A DNA stretch of 64,000 nucleotides from LMUY01 sp965198565 (GCA_965198565.1 OZ240665.1:1240001-1304000); one strand, 5' to 3'. Positions 17,712 through 27,085 are shown, counted from the first letter of the stretch. Notes: generated by a model not told the origin, from the letters alone. Made by a program: numbers and translations.

Positions 17712-18070
17712 GCCAGCCGACGACCGGGACTACGTCGGCTACGGCGCCTCGCCGCCCCACGCCGAGTGGCCAGGGGGCGCCCGGATCGCGCTGAACATCA
17801 ACCTCAACTTCGAGGGCGGCGGCGAACGCTCGAGCCTGAACGACGATCTGCCGTATTGGCGCCGTGTTGCGGGCAAGCCGTATCTGGTCATCCCATACTC
17901 GTTTGAGACCAACGACAACCGGTTCGACGAGAACCGCGGCTTCTCGACCGCGGCGGACTTCGCCACCTACATGATCGACGCGTTCGACACGCTTTATGCC
18001 GAGGGCGCCGAACGTCCCAAACTGATGTCGCTGGCCCTGCACGACCGGCTAATCGGGCGCCCCGGCCGCA
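17704..18070 (+). pseudogene. Polysaccharide deacetylase (PuuE/allantoinase-like) with internal deletion
   Basis: The first 40 codons (RDYVGYGASPPHAEWPGGAR, then NLNFEGGGERS) are the N-terminus of the PuuE-type deacetylase family. They run in frame straight into DDLPYWRRVAGKPYLVIPYS and LMSLALHDRLIGRPGR, which belong near the C-terminus. Roughly 130 residues from the middle, including the catalytic domain core, are missing. After GRPGR the frame enters a binding-protein fragment in another frame. So the gene is deleted internally and cut at its end. Confidence 0.8.
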
Positions 18071-18076
18071 CTGCCG

Positions 18077-18442
18077 GGCGCCGTCCAGAAAGGCGACGAA
18101 GCATGCAAGGCGGCGGGCAAGCCGGGCATCACCCTCATGACCTACCCAGACATGGCCTCGGGCATCCGGCTGCTGCAATCCGGCCGCGCCGACATCATGA
18201 TGACCGACCTTGCCGTGGTGGATCAAATGGCCGCCGACAACCCCAAGCTCTACGAGCGCGCCTACAAAATCCTGACCGGTTTCAACATCGGCGCCGGCGT
18301 TCGGAAGGGCAACACCGACCTGCTGCACGCCATCGCCGACGGCTTGCAGGTGGTGCAGAGCGAGGGCAAGGAGAAGGCGATCTTCATCAAATACAAGATC
18401 GATCCGGACATGCAGCTTCCGGTCGCGATCAAGACAGAGTGA
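18077..18442 (+). pseudogene. Amino-acid ABC binding protein, C-terminal fragment
   Basis: About 120 codons corresponding to the second lobe of a polar amino-acid binding protein: TYPDMASGIRLLQSGRADIM, LTGFNIGAGVRKGN, then IKYKIDPDMQLPVAIKTE. The first lobe and signal peptide are missing; the frame enters from the deacetylase fragment. The stop overlaps the GTG start of the permease fragment that follows, showing that a binding-protein/permease operon once stood here. Confidence 0.85.
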
Positions 18443-19149
18443 CACGGGTTAAGGCCACGCCTAAGCCGCTCGGCCTTGCTCTAGTCGCACTTCTGCTACC
18501 GTTCCGGAGCGCGTGCGCCGCGCCGGCGGCGACCGGGATTGGCCCCTGGCTGACCGATTTTGCCACCTACACCACGTCAGGCTTCCTCTGGAACGGCGCG
18601 TTGCCGGCAGTCGAGATCACCGCTGCGGCCATGAGCCTGGGCCTGCTGCTGGGGCTCGGCCTGGCACTCATGCGGTTATCCCGCGCGCGAGCGGTCCGCG
18701 GCTTTGCCGGCGTCTACATCTTCATCGTCCGCGGCACGCCGCAATTGCTGCAGCTTGTCTTCATCTACGACGCGCTGCCCTACATCGGCGTGCGGCTCGA
18801 CAGCTTCACCACGGCACTGATCGGCTTCGCCCTGAACGAGGCCGCGTTCAGCGCCGAAATCCTTCGCGGCGGTATCCTCTCGGTGAACGCGACGCAGTCG
18901 GCCGCCGCCGTGTCGCTCGGCATGGGGCCGGCCCTGTCGCTTCGCCGCATCATCCTGCCCCAGGCGATCCTGCCGGGTCGCCTGCGCCGCCAGCTCACGC
19001 AGCCGCAGCCGCCGCAGCTTACGCTGGCCACGCACGCGCAACCCTATCCCGCACTCTGGTGCTTCGACACCGGTATCAGACTCGGCCAACAACCAGAACT
19101 CCTGCCATGTTTGCCCGCCATGCAACATCGTTGCACGACAAGCAAGTGA
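18439..19149 (+). pseudogene. Amino-acid ABC permease (HisM/GlnP type), truncated
   Basis: Begins at a GTG overlapping the binding-protein stop. The first 180 codons are normal: a membrane leader, GALPAVEITAAAMSLGLLLG, VRGTPQLLQLVFIYDALPYI, NEAAFSAEILRGGILSV and SLRRIILPQAI, covering the start of the EAA coupling loop. Then the sequence becomes non-homologous (GRLRRQLTQPQPPQL onward) up to the stop at 19149. The last two membrane helices and most of the coupling loop are missing, so it is a broken gene. Confidence 0.85.
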
Positions 19150-19210
19150 GCCATGCCGCCGTTGGCTGCGGACCATCCCGCCGTCCCCTGCCGCTGAAAA
19201 GGGAGCTGCC

Positions 19211-19392
19211 ATGTCTGGTCTTGATACGTGTGGTCGTGAGACCTTCGAGATGCGCGATTTCGCTCTGCAATGCGGCGAGACGCTGGCCCGCTTCCCAGGC
19301 GTGACCTTGCACGATAACGTTCGCCTGCAGCGCGCCCTGCTGACCAAGCTCGACATCGAGCACATTCGCCTGGTGGCCGGCGCACGCCAGGC
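19211..19392 (+). pseudogene. Homoserine O-acetyltransferase (MetX)-like hydrolase fragment
   Basis: From an ATG at 19211 with GGGAG upstream, the frame reads TFEMRDFALQCGETLARFPG then VTLHDNVRLQRALLTKLDIE and HIRLVAG. The first block is the N-terminus and the second the region just before the nucleophile elbow of MetX-family alpha/beta hydrolases; around 70 residues between them are gone and the elbow is lost. It ends against the stop of the minus-strand amidohydrolase. Confidence 0.5.
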
Positions 19393-20916
19393 TTACCGGT
19401 CGACGTTGACGAAGCCACCCATCGCCAGCGTGCCCGCGCCCACCCGCCGGTTTGCGTCGAGCAGGAATGGCACGGCCGCCGCATTGGCCGCCGCCACCTG
19501 GTCAAAATCCCACCGGAATCGCTGGGCCACGTCCGCCAACTCGGCGCGGAACTCCGCCTCGTCAATCGTCAGCAGCACGCGGTCCCGCATCACGATGCGG
19601 CCGTCCACGATCGTGGTCTCAACCCCGCGCCCAGTCTCGCTGTAGACCAACTGGCGCGCCACGCTGTTGCGCGGCATGAAGGCGACGTCGGTCAGGTCCA
19701 CCAGGCAGAGGTCCGCGCGCATCCCGGCGCGAACCGCTCCCACGATCCGCTCCAGCCCCAGCGCGCGGGCGCCGCCCGTGGTCGCGGCTGTGATCGCATG
19801 CACCGCGTGAACGCCGGTCGGATTGGGGTCGGTCACCGCCGCCAGCGTGCAGAACAGCTTCATGGCCTGGAACATGTTCTGGCAATCGCCGCAACTGCAG
19901 TTGTCGCAGCCCAGCGCGAGGTTGACCCCCGCAGCCTGCAGTCGACGGATCGGCGCCACCCCGCTCTTGAGTTTGAGGTTGCTCATCGGGTTGTGCACCA
20001 CGCTCGCCCCGTGCGCAGCCAGCAGCTCGATTTCGTCGCCCGCCAGCCACACGCCATGCGCCAAGGTCGTGCCCGGGCCCAGCAGCCCCAGCGAGGCCAT
20101 ATACCGCACCATGGAGCCGCCATGCGCCCCGTAAATCGCCCGCGCCTTGGCCAATTGCGCCGGCGTCTCGAGCACGTGCGTGGTGACGGGCAACCCGTAG
20201 CGCCGGGCCAGGTCCGCAATGCCCTCCAGCAGCGCCGGCGAGGAGCGCTGCGGGCCCGACGGGCTGAGCGCCCAATGCAGCCTTGGCGGCAGCGGGTCCA
20301 GCCGCTTGATCTGCGCTTCCACGAAGGCGAGGTCGGCCGCCGGGTCGCGCGGGCTGCCTGCAACCAGCGCCCGCACCTCCGCCGGCAGGTCGGCCGCCAT
20401 GAACGGCGCGATGTCCAGCGCCGCCACGTCGCGCAGCGCGATGGAGAACACCACCCGGATGCCCACCTCGGCGAACGCCGCCAGCGTGGCATCCAGCGTC
20501 GCCTCGTCCATCGGCACCAGGCTGTTCATGTCCTGCACCGTGGTGACGCCGAATTTGAGGCATTCGATTGCGCCCACCAAGGTCCGCGCGCGGATCTCCG
20601 CCCGGCTGCGCGGCCCGAAATAGGCCGGCTGCGAGTGCAGCGCCCACACGTCGAACGGCATGTCCTCGAGCAGGCCCTTCATCAGGCCGTCATAAGAGTG
20701 GAAATGCGCGTTCACGAACCCCGGCATCACCAGCCGGTCGGCCGCCGGCAACACCTCGGCGCCCGCCGCGATCCAGGCTGCGGTTTGCGCGTCGCCCGGG
20801 GGCAGCACAGCGGCGATGCTGTCGCCTTCCACCAGCACGTCCTGCCGGGCAGGGGCGTGAACGTCGCCCGCCGGGTCCCATACCTGGCCGCCCTGGATCA
20901 CCAGGCGCGCCATCAT
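19393..20916 (-). CDS. Amidohydrolase/deaminase of the guanine deaminase-TrzN type
   Basis: 507 residues; the ATG at 20916 overlaps the stop of the ABC ATPase gene. A zinc- or iron-dependent hydrolase: metal ligands in PGFVNAHFHSYDG (near residue 68), a third histidine in VTTHVLETPAQL and a fourth in LAHGVWLAGDEIELL, with HNPMSNLKLKSG and the aspartate in ALGCDNCSCGD. Family members deaminate guanine, 8-oxoguanine, cytosine or SAH or dechlorinate triazines. As last gene of a BMP-type transporter operon, deamination of an imported purine-like base is the best guess. Confidence 0.9.
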   Translation of the reverse strand: MMARLVIQGGQVWDPAGDVHAPARQDVLVEGDSIAAVLPPGDAQTAAWIAAGAEVLPAADRLVMPGFVNAHFHSYDGLMKGLLEDMPFDVWALHSQPAYFGPRSRAEIRARTLVGAIECLKFGVTTVQDMNSLVPMDEATLDATLAAFAEVGIRVVFSIALRDVAALDIAPFMAADLPAEVRALVAGSPRDPAADLAFVEAQIKRLDPLPPRLHWALSPSGPQRSSPALLEGIADLARRYGLPVTTHVLETPAQLAKARAIYGAHGGSMVRYMASLGLLGPGTTLAHGVWLAGDEIELLAAHGASVVHNPMSNLKLKSGVAPIRRLQAAGVNLALGCDNCSCGDCQNMFQAMKLFCTLAAVTDPNPTGVHAVHAITAATTGGARALGLERIVGAVRAGMRADLCLVDLTDVAFMPRNSVARQLVYSETGRGVETTIVDGRIVMRDRVLLTIDEAEFRAELADVAQRFRWDFDQVAAANAAAVPFLLDANRRVGAGTLAMGGFVNVDR

Positions 20917-22442
20917 GCCGCCGCCGCCACGGGCGCGAGCCCGGCCATCGCCCGGCCCACCGCGGCCCGGGTCTGCGGCTCGGGCCGCGTCTCCAGCACC
21001 AGCCGCCCCTCGAACATCACTGCGATCCGGTCCGACAAGTCGTAGATTTCATCGAGGTCCTCGCTGATCAGCAGCACGGCGGCACCCTCGTTGCGCGCCG
21101 CGGTAATGGCGTCATGAATGCGGGCGACGGCGGCAAAGTCCAGGCCGAAGCACGGATTGCTCGCGATCAGCAGCCCGCAGCCCGGCCCCAGCTCGCGCGC
21201 CAGCACCAGCCGCTGCACGTTGCCGCCGGACAGCGACGAGACCGGCGCCCCCGGTCCGCTGGTGCGGATGTGCCACTCCGCAATCGCCGCCCGCGCCGCC
21301 CGCAGCATCGCGCCGGGCGAGAGCAGCCCCAACCGGGTGCGGATCGGCGGCTGGTCATAGCGGCGCAGCGCCAGGTTCTCGGCCACGCTCATCTCCGCCA
21401 CGCAGGCATTGTGCAACGGCTCTTCCGGCAAGCACGCAACCCGCTGCCGGGCCAAGCTGCGACGATCCGGGCGGCACGGCTTGCCATGCACCCGCACGCT
21501 GCCCGCCGCCAGCGCCCGTTGCCCCGCCAGCGCCTCCGCCAACTCGCGCTGCCCGTTGCCCGAGACGCCCGCGATGCCGACGATCTCCCCGCCCGCGACC
21601 GTCAAATCGAGCTGCCGCACCGCCGCCAGCCCCGCATCGCCCAGGACGGTGAGCTCCCGTGCCTCTAGCCGGTTGCGGCTCGGCGGCGGCGCGCTGCGTG
21701 CCACCGCGCGGCCCATCGCCCGGCTGCCCACCATGCGCTCGGCCAGGTCGGCCGCACTCAGCTCCCGCGCCGCCGCCGACGCCACTACCCGGCCATGCCG
21801 CAGCACGGTGACGTCGTCGGCAAACGCCAGCACCTCGCGGAACTTGTGCGTGATCAACACCACGGTGAGCGACCCGGCGCCCGCCAGCTCGCGCAACAGT
21901 CCCAGCACCTCGTCCGCCTCGCCCGGCGTCAGCACCGAAGTGGGCTCGTCCAGCACCAGCAGCCGCCGCTGCAGGTGGAGCTGCTTGATGATCTCGACCT
22001 TCTGCTTCTCCCCCGCCGAGAGGCTCGCGACTTGCGCATCCAGCCGGGCGCGGAACGGCATGGTCTGCATCAGCCGCTCCAGCGCCGCGCGGTGCTCCCG
22101 CCAATCGATCACGAACGGAATGTCCGGCCGCGCCAGCATCAGGTTCTCGGCCACCGTCATGTCGGCCACCAGGGTGAAATGCTGGTAGACCATGCCGATA
22201 CCCGCCGCATGGGCGTCGCGCGGGGTGCGGCTGACATGCTCGCGCCCCGCCAGCAGGAAACTGCCGCGATCGGCCTGGTAGGTGCCCATCAGGCACTTCG
22301 CGAGCGTGCTTTTCCCCGCCCCGTTTTCGCCCAACAGCGCGTGGATGCGCCCGGGCTTCACCTTCAGCGACACGTCGTCCAGCGCCAGCGTGGCGCCAAA
22401 CCGCTTGGTGATGCCGACCGCCTCGAGCGACGGCGCGATCAT
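20913..22442 (-). CDS. ABC transporter ATPase with two nucleotide-binding domains (BMP/nucleoside importer)
   Basis: 509 residues, start ATG at 22442 overlapping the permease stop. Domain one has Walker A GENGAGKST (about residue 40), signature LSAGEKQKVEI and Walker B RLLVLDEPTS. Domain two has a relaxed Walker A (GVSGNGQRELAEAL), signature LSGGNVQRLVLARE and a degenerate Walker B (LLIASNPCFGLDF), exactly as in the RbsA/NupA-type ATPases of BMP-family importers. It energises the two permeases encoded downstream in coordinate order. Confidence 0.95.
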   Translation of the reverse strand: MIAPSLEAVGITKRFGATLALDDVSLKVKPGRIHALLGENGAGKSTLAKCLMGTYQADRGSFLLAGREHVSRTPRDAHAAGIGMVYQHFTLVADMTVAENLMLARPDIPFVIDWREHRAALERLMQTMPFRARLDAQVASLSAGEKQKVEIIKQLHLQRRLLVLDEPTSVLTPGEADEVLGLLRELAGAGSLTVVLITHKFREVLAFADDVTVLRHGRVVASAAARELSAADLAERMVGSRAMGRAVARSAPPPSRNRLEARELTVLGDAGLAAVRQLDLTVAGGEIVGIAGVSGNGQRELAEALAGQRALAAGSVRVHGKPCRPDRRSLARQRVACLPEEPLHNACVAEMSVAENLALRRYDQPPIRTRLGLLSPGAMLRAARAAIAEWHIRTSGPGAPVSSLSGGNVQRLVLARELGPGCGLLIASNPCFGLDFAAVARIHDAITAARNEGAAVLLISEDLDEIYDLSDRIAVMFEGRLVLETRPEPQTRAAVGRAMAGLAPVAAAA

Positions 22443-23356
22443 GCGATCTTCAGCTCGCCGGGGGCTCCCGCGGCCCGCCGCCCGGGTGCGCAGGTGACCG
22501 CCATGATCACCAGCGTCAGCACGAAGGGCAGGGCGCTCACCAGGTAGTAGGCCTGCGACAGTCCAATCGCTTGCAGCGCCGGGCCGATCGCTTCCGCGCC
22601 GCCGAACAGCATCGCCGCCAGCAGGCAGCGCAACGGCTGCCAGCGCGCGAAGATCACCAGCGCCACCGCAATCAGCCCCTGGCCGTTCGACAGGCTCTCG
22701 GTCCAGCTCCCCGGGTAATACAGCGACAGGAACGATCCGCCCATGCCCGATAGCGCCCCGCCCAACGCCGTCGCGATCAGCCGCACGCCGTCCACGCTGA
22801 AGCCGAGCGCGCGCGCCGCCTCCGCATTGCCGCCCACCGTGCGCAGGATCAGCCCCCAGCGCGTGCGCTGAAACACCAGGTGCATCACCACGGCCAGCGC
22901 GATGCCGAGCAGGAACAGCGCGTTCACCTGCAGCGCCGCCCGCACCGCCGGGTCGGACGCCCACCAGCCGAGCGGCAAAGCGGGCAGCATGGGCGCGGCC
23001 GGCTGGATGAACGGCTTGCCGAACAGGAAGGCGAGCCCGGTGCCGAACAGGATCAGCGCGATCCCCACCGCCACGTCATTGACCCGGCGCAACTGGCAGG
23101 CCAGCGCATGCAGCGCGCCCAGCGCCATGCCCGCCAGCCCCGCCATCACCACCCCGGCCCAGGCGGAGCCTAATTCATATGAGCCCGCATACCCCACCAT
23201 GGCGCCGAGCACGAGGATGCCCTCCTGGCCCAGATTGGTGCGCCCGCTCTTCTCGGTGAGGCACTCGCCCAGGCTCACCAGCAAGTAGGGCGTCGAGGCG
23301 CGGATCGACCCGCCCAGCACCGCAAGCGCCACCGTGGCGCCCGGAACCGCCGTCAC
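22439..23356 (-). CDS. BMP-type ABC transporter permease (second permease)
   Basis: 305 residues from a GTG at 23356 that overlaps the stop of the first permease. About eight hydrophobic segments; GRTNLGQEGILVLGAMVGY at residues 38-56 and GLILRTVGGNAEAARALGFS mark the BPD_transp_2 family used by nucleoside (NupQ/YufQ-like) importers. It pairs with the protein of the next gene to form the membrane channel. Confidence 0.92.
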   Translation of the reverse strand: MTAVPGATVALAVLGGSIRASTPYLLVSLGECLTEKSGRTNLGQEGILVLGAMVGYAGSYELGSAWAGVVMAGLAGMALGALHALACQLRRVNDVAVGIALILFGTGLAFLFGKPFIQPAAPMLPALPLGWWASDPAVRAALQVNALFLLGIALAVVMHLVFQRTRWGLILRTVGGNAEAARALGFSVDGVRLIATALGGALSGMGGSFLSLYYPGSWTESLSNGQGLIAVALVIFARWQPLRCLLAAMLFGGAEAIGPALQAIGLSQAYYLVSALPFVLTLVIMAVTCAPGRRAAGAPGELKIA

Positions 23357-24417
23357 GGGTTTGCCATCACGGCGCGGCGCCAGGAGATCAGCGGGGCTCG
23401 CCCGCGCAGCGTCTCGGCCACCAGCACGAACAGGAAGATCGTGCCCTGCAGCACCAGCACGCTCGCATAGGGCAGGCCTAAGCGCCGTTGCACCAGCCCA
23501 CCACTGGCGCCGATCCCGCCCAGCAGCACCGCAACGGGCACAATCACCAGCGGATTGTGCCGGGCGATGAAGCTCACCAGGATCCCGGTGTAGCCATACC
23601 CCGCGATCAGCGATGCATTGGCCTTGCCGTCGATGGCCGCGGCGTCGATCATCCCGCCCAGTCCTGCCACCGCGCCCGCAGCGCAGAACACGCCCACCGT
23701 CAACCGCGCGGCCGAGATCCCGACCATGCGCGCCGCCCGCCCGTTGCCGCCCAGCACGCGCATGGCAAAGCCAAGCGCGGTGCGGAACACCACCACCGCC
23801 CCGGCGAGGCAGGCCGCCACCCCCACCGCCAACCCCCAATGCACCGCCGTGCCCGGCATGCTGCCGATGGCGCCCTGCGGCGGGATGGGAAAGGTGGACG
23901 GGCGATTGAGGTCGGACGGGTCGCGAAACGGCCCCTCGACAAGCTGGTTGAACACCGCAATGGCGAGGTAGGTGAGCAACAGGCTGCTGATCGTCTCGTT
24001 CACCCCGCGCCACACCCGCAACACGCCGGACAGCCCCACCCAGGCTGCCCCCACCGCCATGCCCGCCAGCGCCATCACCCCAACCACGACCGCGCCAGGC
24101 GCCCCCGGCACGGTATGGCTCGCCAGCACCGCCGCCAACCCACCCAGGGCAAACGCGCCCTCGCCGCCGATGATGGCATAGCCCATCTGCGCCGGCAGCG
24201 CGAAGCAGAGCGCGGTCAGCAGTAGCGGCGCCGCCCGCACCAGCGTGTTCTGCCAGGAAAACCAGGTGCCGAACCCGCCCAGCCACATCAGCCCGTAAAG
24301 CTGCACCGGGTCGACACCGAGCGCTGCCACCATCGCGCCAAACACCACGGCCGCCGCCGCGATCGCGCCGACAGGGATGAGGACGAGTTCCGCCGCAGCG
24401 AGCGCCGGGGGGCCCAT
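23353..24417 (-). CDS. BMP-type ABC transporter permease (first permease)
   Basis: 354 residues, ATG at 24417 overlapping the binding-protein stop. Hydrophobic throughout, with YAIIGGEGAFALGGLAAVLA, VNETISSLLLTYLAI and FAMRVLGGNGRAARMVGIS, the arrangement seen in the NupP/YufP-like permeases. ATGA or GTGA overlaps on both sides show the operon is translated as a unit. Confidence 0.92.
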   Translation of the reverse strand: MGPPALAAAELVLIPVGAIAAAAVVFGAMVAALGVDPVQLYGLMWLGGFGTWFSWQNTLVRAAPLLLTALCFALPAQMGYAIIGGEGAFALGGLAAVLASHTVPGAPGAVVVGVMALAGMAVGAAWVGLSGVLRVWRGVNETISSLLLTYLAIAVFNQLVEGPFRDPSDLNRPSTFPIPPQGAIGSMPGTAVHWGLAVGVAACLAGAVVVFRTALGFAMRVLGGNGRAARMVGISAARLTVGVFCAAGAVAGLGGMIDAAAIDGKANASLIAGYGYTGILVSFIARHNPLVIVPVAVLLGGIGASGGLVQRRLGLPYASVLVLQGTIFLFVLVAETLRGRAPLISWRRAVMANP

Positions 24418-25556
24418 CAAGTCAGCGCGCCGTTCACCCCCTCGACCAGGTAGTCCATCGAGAGCAGGCCAGGTTCGGTCACGTCCCAATGCTGCCCCGC
24501 CGCCAGCAGCTCTTTGCCCTTGCTGTCCTTCAGCGGCCCCGTAAACACGAAGCGCTTGCCGCTCGCCAGCTCCGCCGCCGCACCGGTCACCGCCTGGCGC
24601 ACCGCGGGCGTGGCGGCCGCCCCGAACGGGCCCATCTCGACATAGCCCTCGGCAAAGCCGCCGCGTAGCAGATGCGGCAGCTCCTTGCCCGCCATCACGT
24701 CGGCGATCATCTCGCCATACGGCTTCTTCCAGTTGTAGAGCGCGCCCGTCAGATAGCCCTTCGGCGCCAGCGCGCTCTGGTCCACGTTCAGCCCGCAGGA
24801 ATGGATGCCGCGCTGGTCCGCGGTCTGCAGCACCACCTTGAGGTCGTCGATGTGGCAGGCCACGCCATCCACCCCGTTATCGGCCAGCGAGTTGGTGGCT
24901 TCCGCCTCCTTGGTCGGCACCGACCAGCCGCCGGTCACGATGAGCTGCACGGTGATGTCCGGCTTCACCGAGCGCGCCCCGAGCGTGAACGAATTGAGGC
25001 TGCGAATGACCGCGGGGATCGGCTTGGCGGCGATGAAGCCGAGCTTGCCGGTCTTGCTCGCCATCGCCGCCGCCACGCCGCAGCCATACAGCGCTTCGCT
25101 GATATAGCCGAAGTAGCTGCCGGTGTTGGCCGGGTCCGACGGCTTCCACAGCAGCCCTTGGTGGCGGAACAGCACCTTCGGATACTTCGGAGCCACCTTC
25201 ACCATGTGGTCGAAGTAGCCGAACGAGGTCAGGAACAGCAGTTGCGCTCCGTCGAAATTGATCATGCTCTCCATGGTCTGCTCGACCGCTTCGGTCTCCG
25301 GCACGTTCTCCTCTTCGAGCACCTTCAGCCCGGGGGTGGATTTCAGCGCCTCGACCGCCTCGTGATGCGCCTGGTTGAACCCGTAATCGTTCTTCGGCCC
25401 GACATAGACCCAGCCCACCACCAAAGGTGCGGCCGCCCGTGCGCCGCCCGGCAGCAACAGCCCCGCGGCTCCAGCGGCGGCGCCCGCCTGCATCAGCGCG
25501 CGGCGCCCCAAAGCGTGGCGCTCTCGGCCCGCAAGCGGCTTGGTGTCATGCGGCAT
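24417..25556 (-). CDS. BMP-family ABC transporter binding protein (nucleoside/purine type)
   Basis: 379 residues. The start at 25556 gives a twin-arginine-like signal (GRRALMQAGAAAGAAG) followed by ARAAAPLVVGWVYVGPKNDY. The mature part follows the PnrA/BMP family: DYGFNQAHHEAVEAL near the start, FLTSFGYFDHMVKVAPKYP in the middle and DNGVDGVACHID later. These periplasmic proteins bind purine nucleosides or bases and deliver them to the permeases. First gene of the five-gene operon that ends with the deaminase; divergent from the DUF3891 gene. Confidence 0.93.
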   Translation of the reverse strand: MPHDTKPLAGRERHALGRRALMQAGAAAGAAGLLLPGGARAAAPLVVGWVYVGPKNDYGFNQAHHEAVEALKSTPGLKVLEEENVPETEAVEQTMESMINFDGAQLLFLTSFGYFDHMVKVAPKYPKVLFRHQGLLWKPSDPANTGSYFGYISEALYGCGVAAAMASKTGKLGFIAAKPIPAVIRSLNSFTLGARSVKPDITVQLIVTGGWSVPTKEAEATNSLADNGVDGVACHIDDLKVVLQTADQRGIHSCGLNVDQSALAPKGYLTGALYNWKKPYGEMIADVMAGKELPHLLRGGFAEGYVEMGPFGAAATPAVRQAVTGAAAELASGKRFVFTGPLKDSKGKELLAAGQHWDVTEPGLLSMDYLVEGVNGALT

Positions 25557-25644
25557 GGTCGGTCTCCCCGGACTTGCGCCAGCGGCAAGCATCTCTTGTG
25601 CCAAAGGTTCTTTCGCCGCTGCCATCCTCGCTCTAGCATGGGCC

Positions 25645-26379
25645 ATGATGTTCCTCGATCTCGGCGGCGACGCTCTGGCGATCAGCCAACCCGCCCACGC
25701 CTGGATCAGCGGCCAATTGCTGCGCCACTGGGCCACCCCGTTGCCGGAAACCGTGCTCTTGGCCGCCGAGCAGCACGATCTCGCCTGGCTCGACTGGGAA
25801 CTGGCCCCCTCGTACAACCCGGCGACCCGGCGGCCCACCCTGTTCCGCGACGTGGGGGCCGCGCAACACGCGCCGCTCTGGGTCGATGCGGTGGACCGCG
25901 CGCTGGCCGCCTGGGGCACCCATGTGGCGCTGCTGATCTCGCGCCACGGCAGCGTCATCTACACCCGCTTTGCCGACCGCCACCATCTCTCGAGCGCCGA
26001 CGCCGACGCGGCCGCCCGTTACCGCGAGGAGCAGGGGGCGCGCCAAGCGACATGGGCCCGCGAACTCGGCCTGTCCGCCGCGCAACTCGACCACGAGTCG
26101 GCGCTGATCGCCTTCGCCGACATGCTGTCGCTGGCCTTGTGCGGCGAATTGGCAGCGCCGCTCGATATCCCCGGCCAAACCGGCCTGAGCTACAGCCTGC
26201 GCGGCTGGCGTGAGGCTTTCACGCTCAGCCCTTGGCCCTTTCGAACCGACACGCTCACGCTCGAGGCGGAGGGCCGGATCATCCCAGGCGGCGTCTTCGC
26301 CGACGAGGGCGGCATGCGCTCCTGGTTTTCTTCGTCCGAGCGGCTGCGGTTTTTGGTAAGGCTAAGCCGGTTGGCGTGA
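25645..26379 (+). CDS. DUF3891 family protein
   Basis: 244 residues from the first of two adjacent ATGs. The family pattern is clear: ISQPAHAWISGQLLRHW, LLAAEQHDLAWLDWE and the C-terminal LSPWPFRTDTLTLEAEGR. No enzyme activity is established; the repeated histidines and the HD-like EQHD suggest a metal-binding hydrolase fold (inference). It is divergent from the purine-type importer with 88 bases between starts. The last 15 residues may be altered because amidase debris begins at the same place. Confidence 0.85.
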   Translation: MMFLDLGGDALAISQPAHAWISGQLLRHWATPLPETVLLAAEQHDLAWLDWELAPSYNPATRRPTLFRDVGAAQHAPLWVDAVDRALAAWGTHVALLISRHGSVIYTRFADRHHLSSADADAAARYREEQGARQATWARELGLSAAQLDHESALIAFADMLSLALCGELAAPLDIPGQTGLSYSLRGWREAFTLSPWPFRTDTLTLEAEGRIIPGGVFADEGGMRSWFSSSERLRFLVRLSRLA

Positions 26380-26765
26380 CCGACGGCCAGCCGGACGTAT
26401 CCGACGCGCAGACCCGCAGTCCCATCTCCAATCCGCGCTGCCGCGTTCAGTGCCGGTGCGGGGGCGCTGCCCGGGTCCGCCGGGTCGTGCCCGGCCATCG
26501 CCTCCAGCAGCAGTGCGGCGTCTGCGGCATTGCGCGCCATGGGGCCGACATGGTCCAGCGTAAAGGAGAGCGGGAACACGCCGCGGCGGGACACAAGGCC
26601 ATAGGTCGGCTTCAACCCGACAATGCCGCAGGCGCTCGCCGGGTGGCGCACGGAGCCGCCGGTGTCGGTGCCGAGTGCCAGCGGGAAAACCCGGCCGCCA
26701 GCCCGGCGCCGGAGCCGGACGACGAGCCGCCAGGATGGTGGTTGCGGCTATCGCAGCGGCTCCCA
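26376..26765 (-). pseudogene. Amidase-signature enzyme fragment with frameshift
   Basis: Minus strand reads HHPGGSSSGSGAGLAAG, then after a one-base shift near 26688 continues VFPLALGTDTGGSVRHPASA and CGIVGLKPTYGLVSRRGVFP and LDHVGPMARNAADAALLLEA. The serine triad motif (GGSSSGS and GTDTGGS) is recognisable, but the N-terminal catalytic lysine region and the C-terminal half are gone and the frame is broken. Remains of a GatA-like amidase, placed between the DUF3891 gene and a transposase remnant. Confidence 0.8.
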
Positions 26766-26787
26766 TCCATGGCAGATCGCTCACGCC

Positions 26788-27085
26788 GGCATGCCCGCCC
26801 GCATCGGCGACCGCAACTATGCCAAGGGCGGCAAGCTGCATGAGTTGCGTCAGCACAGCGGCGATAAAGCCGACTTCATCGTGCGCATCAGTTGGCGGAC
26901 CCTCACATTATCGCTGCCCAGCGGCGAGCGCGCTTCGACGTCATCGACCACCTGGCCACCTTGCCGGACGACACCGCCCCGCATGAGGTGGTTGTCTTGG
27001 CCAAAACCGGCCGCTTCACGCCACCGCTGAAGCTGCGACTTGTCATCGTCGGCAAATCGCCCGAAGCCCCGCCGCCATGCTGCTT
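26788..27085 (+). pseudogene. IS4-like transposase fragment with frameshift
   Basis: Plus strand reads RIGDRNYAKGGKLHELRQ, FIVRISWRTL, then in another frame RARFDVIDHLATLPDDTAPH and LKLRLVIVGKSPEA. The order (a GDRxYA strand, FIVR, a spacer, LRLRLVxxxKSPEA) is that of IS4/ISAs1-type DDE transposases. Both ends are missing and the frame is shifted near 26910, so it is debris. Confidence 0.65.
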
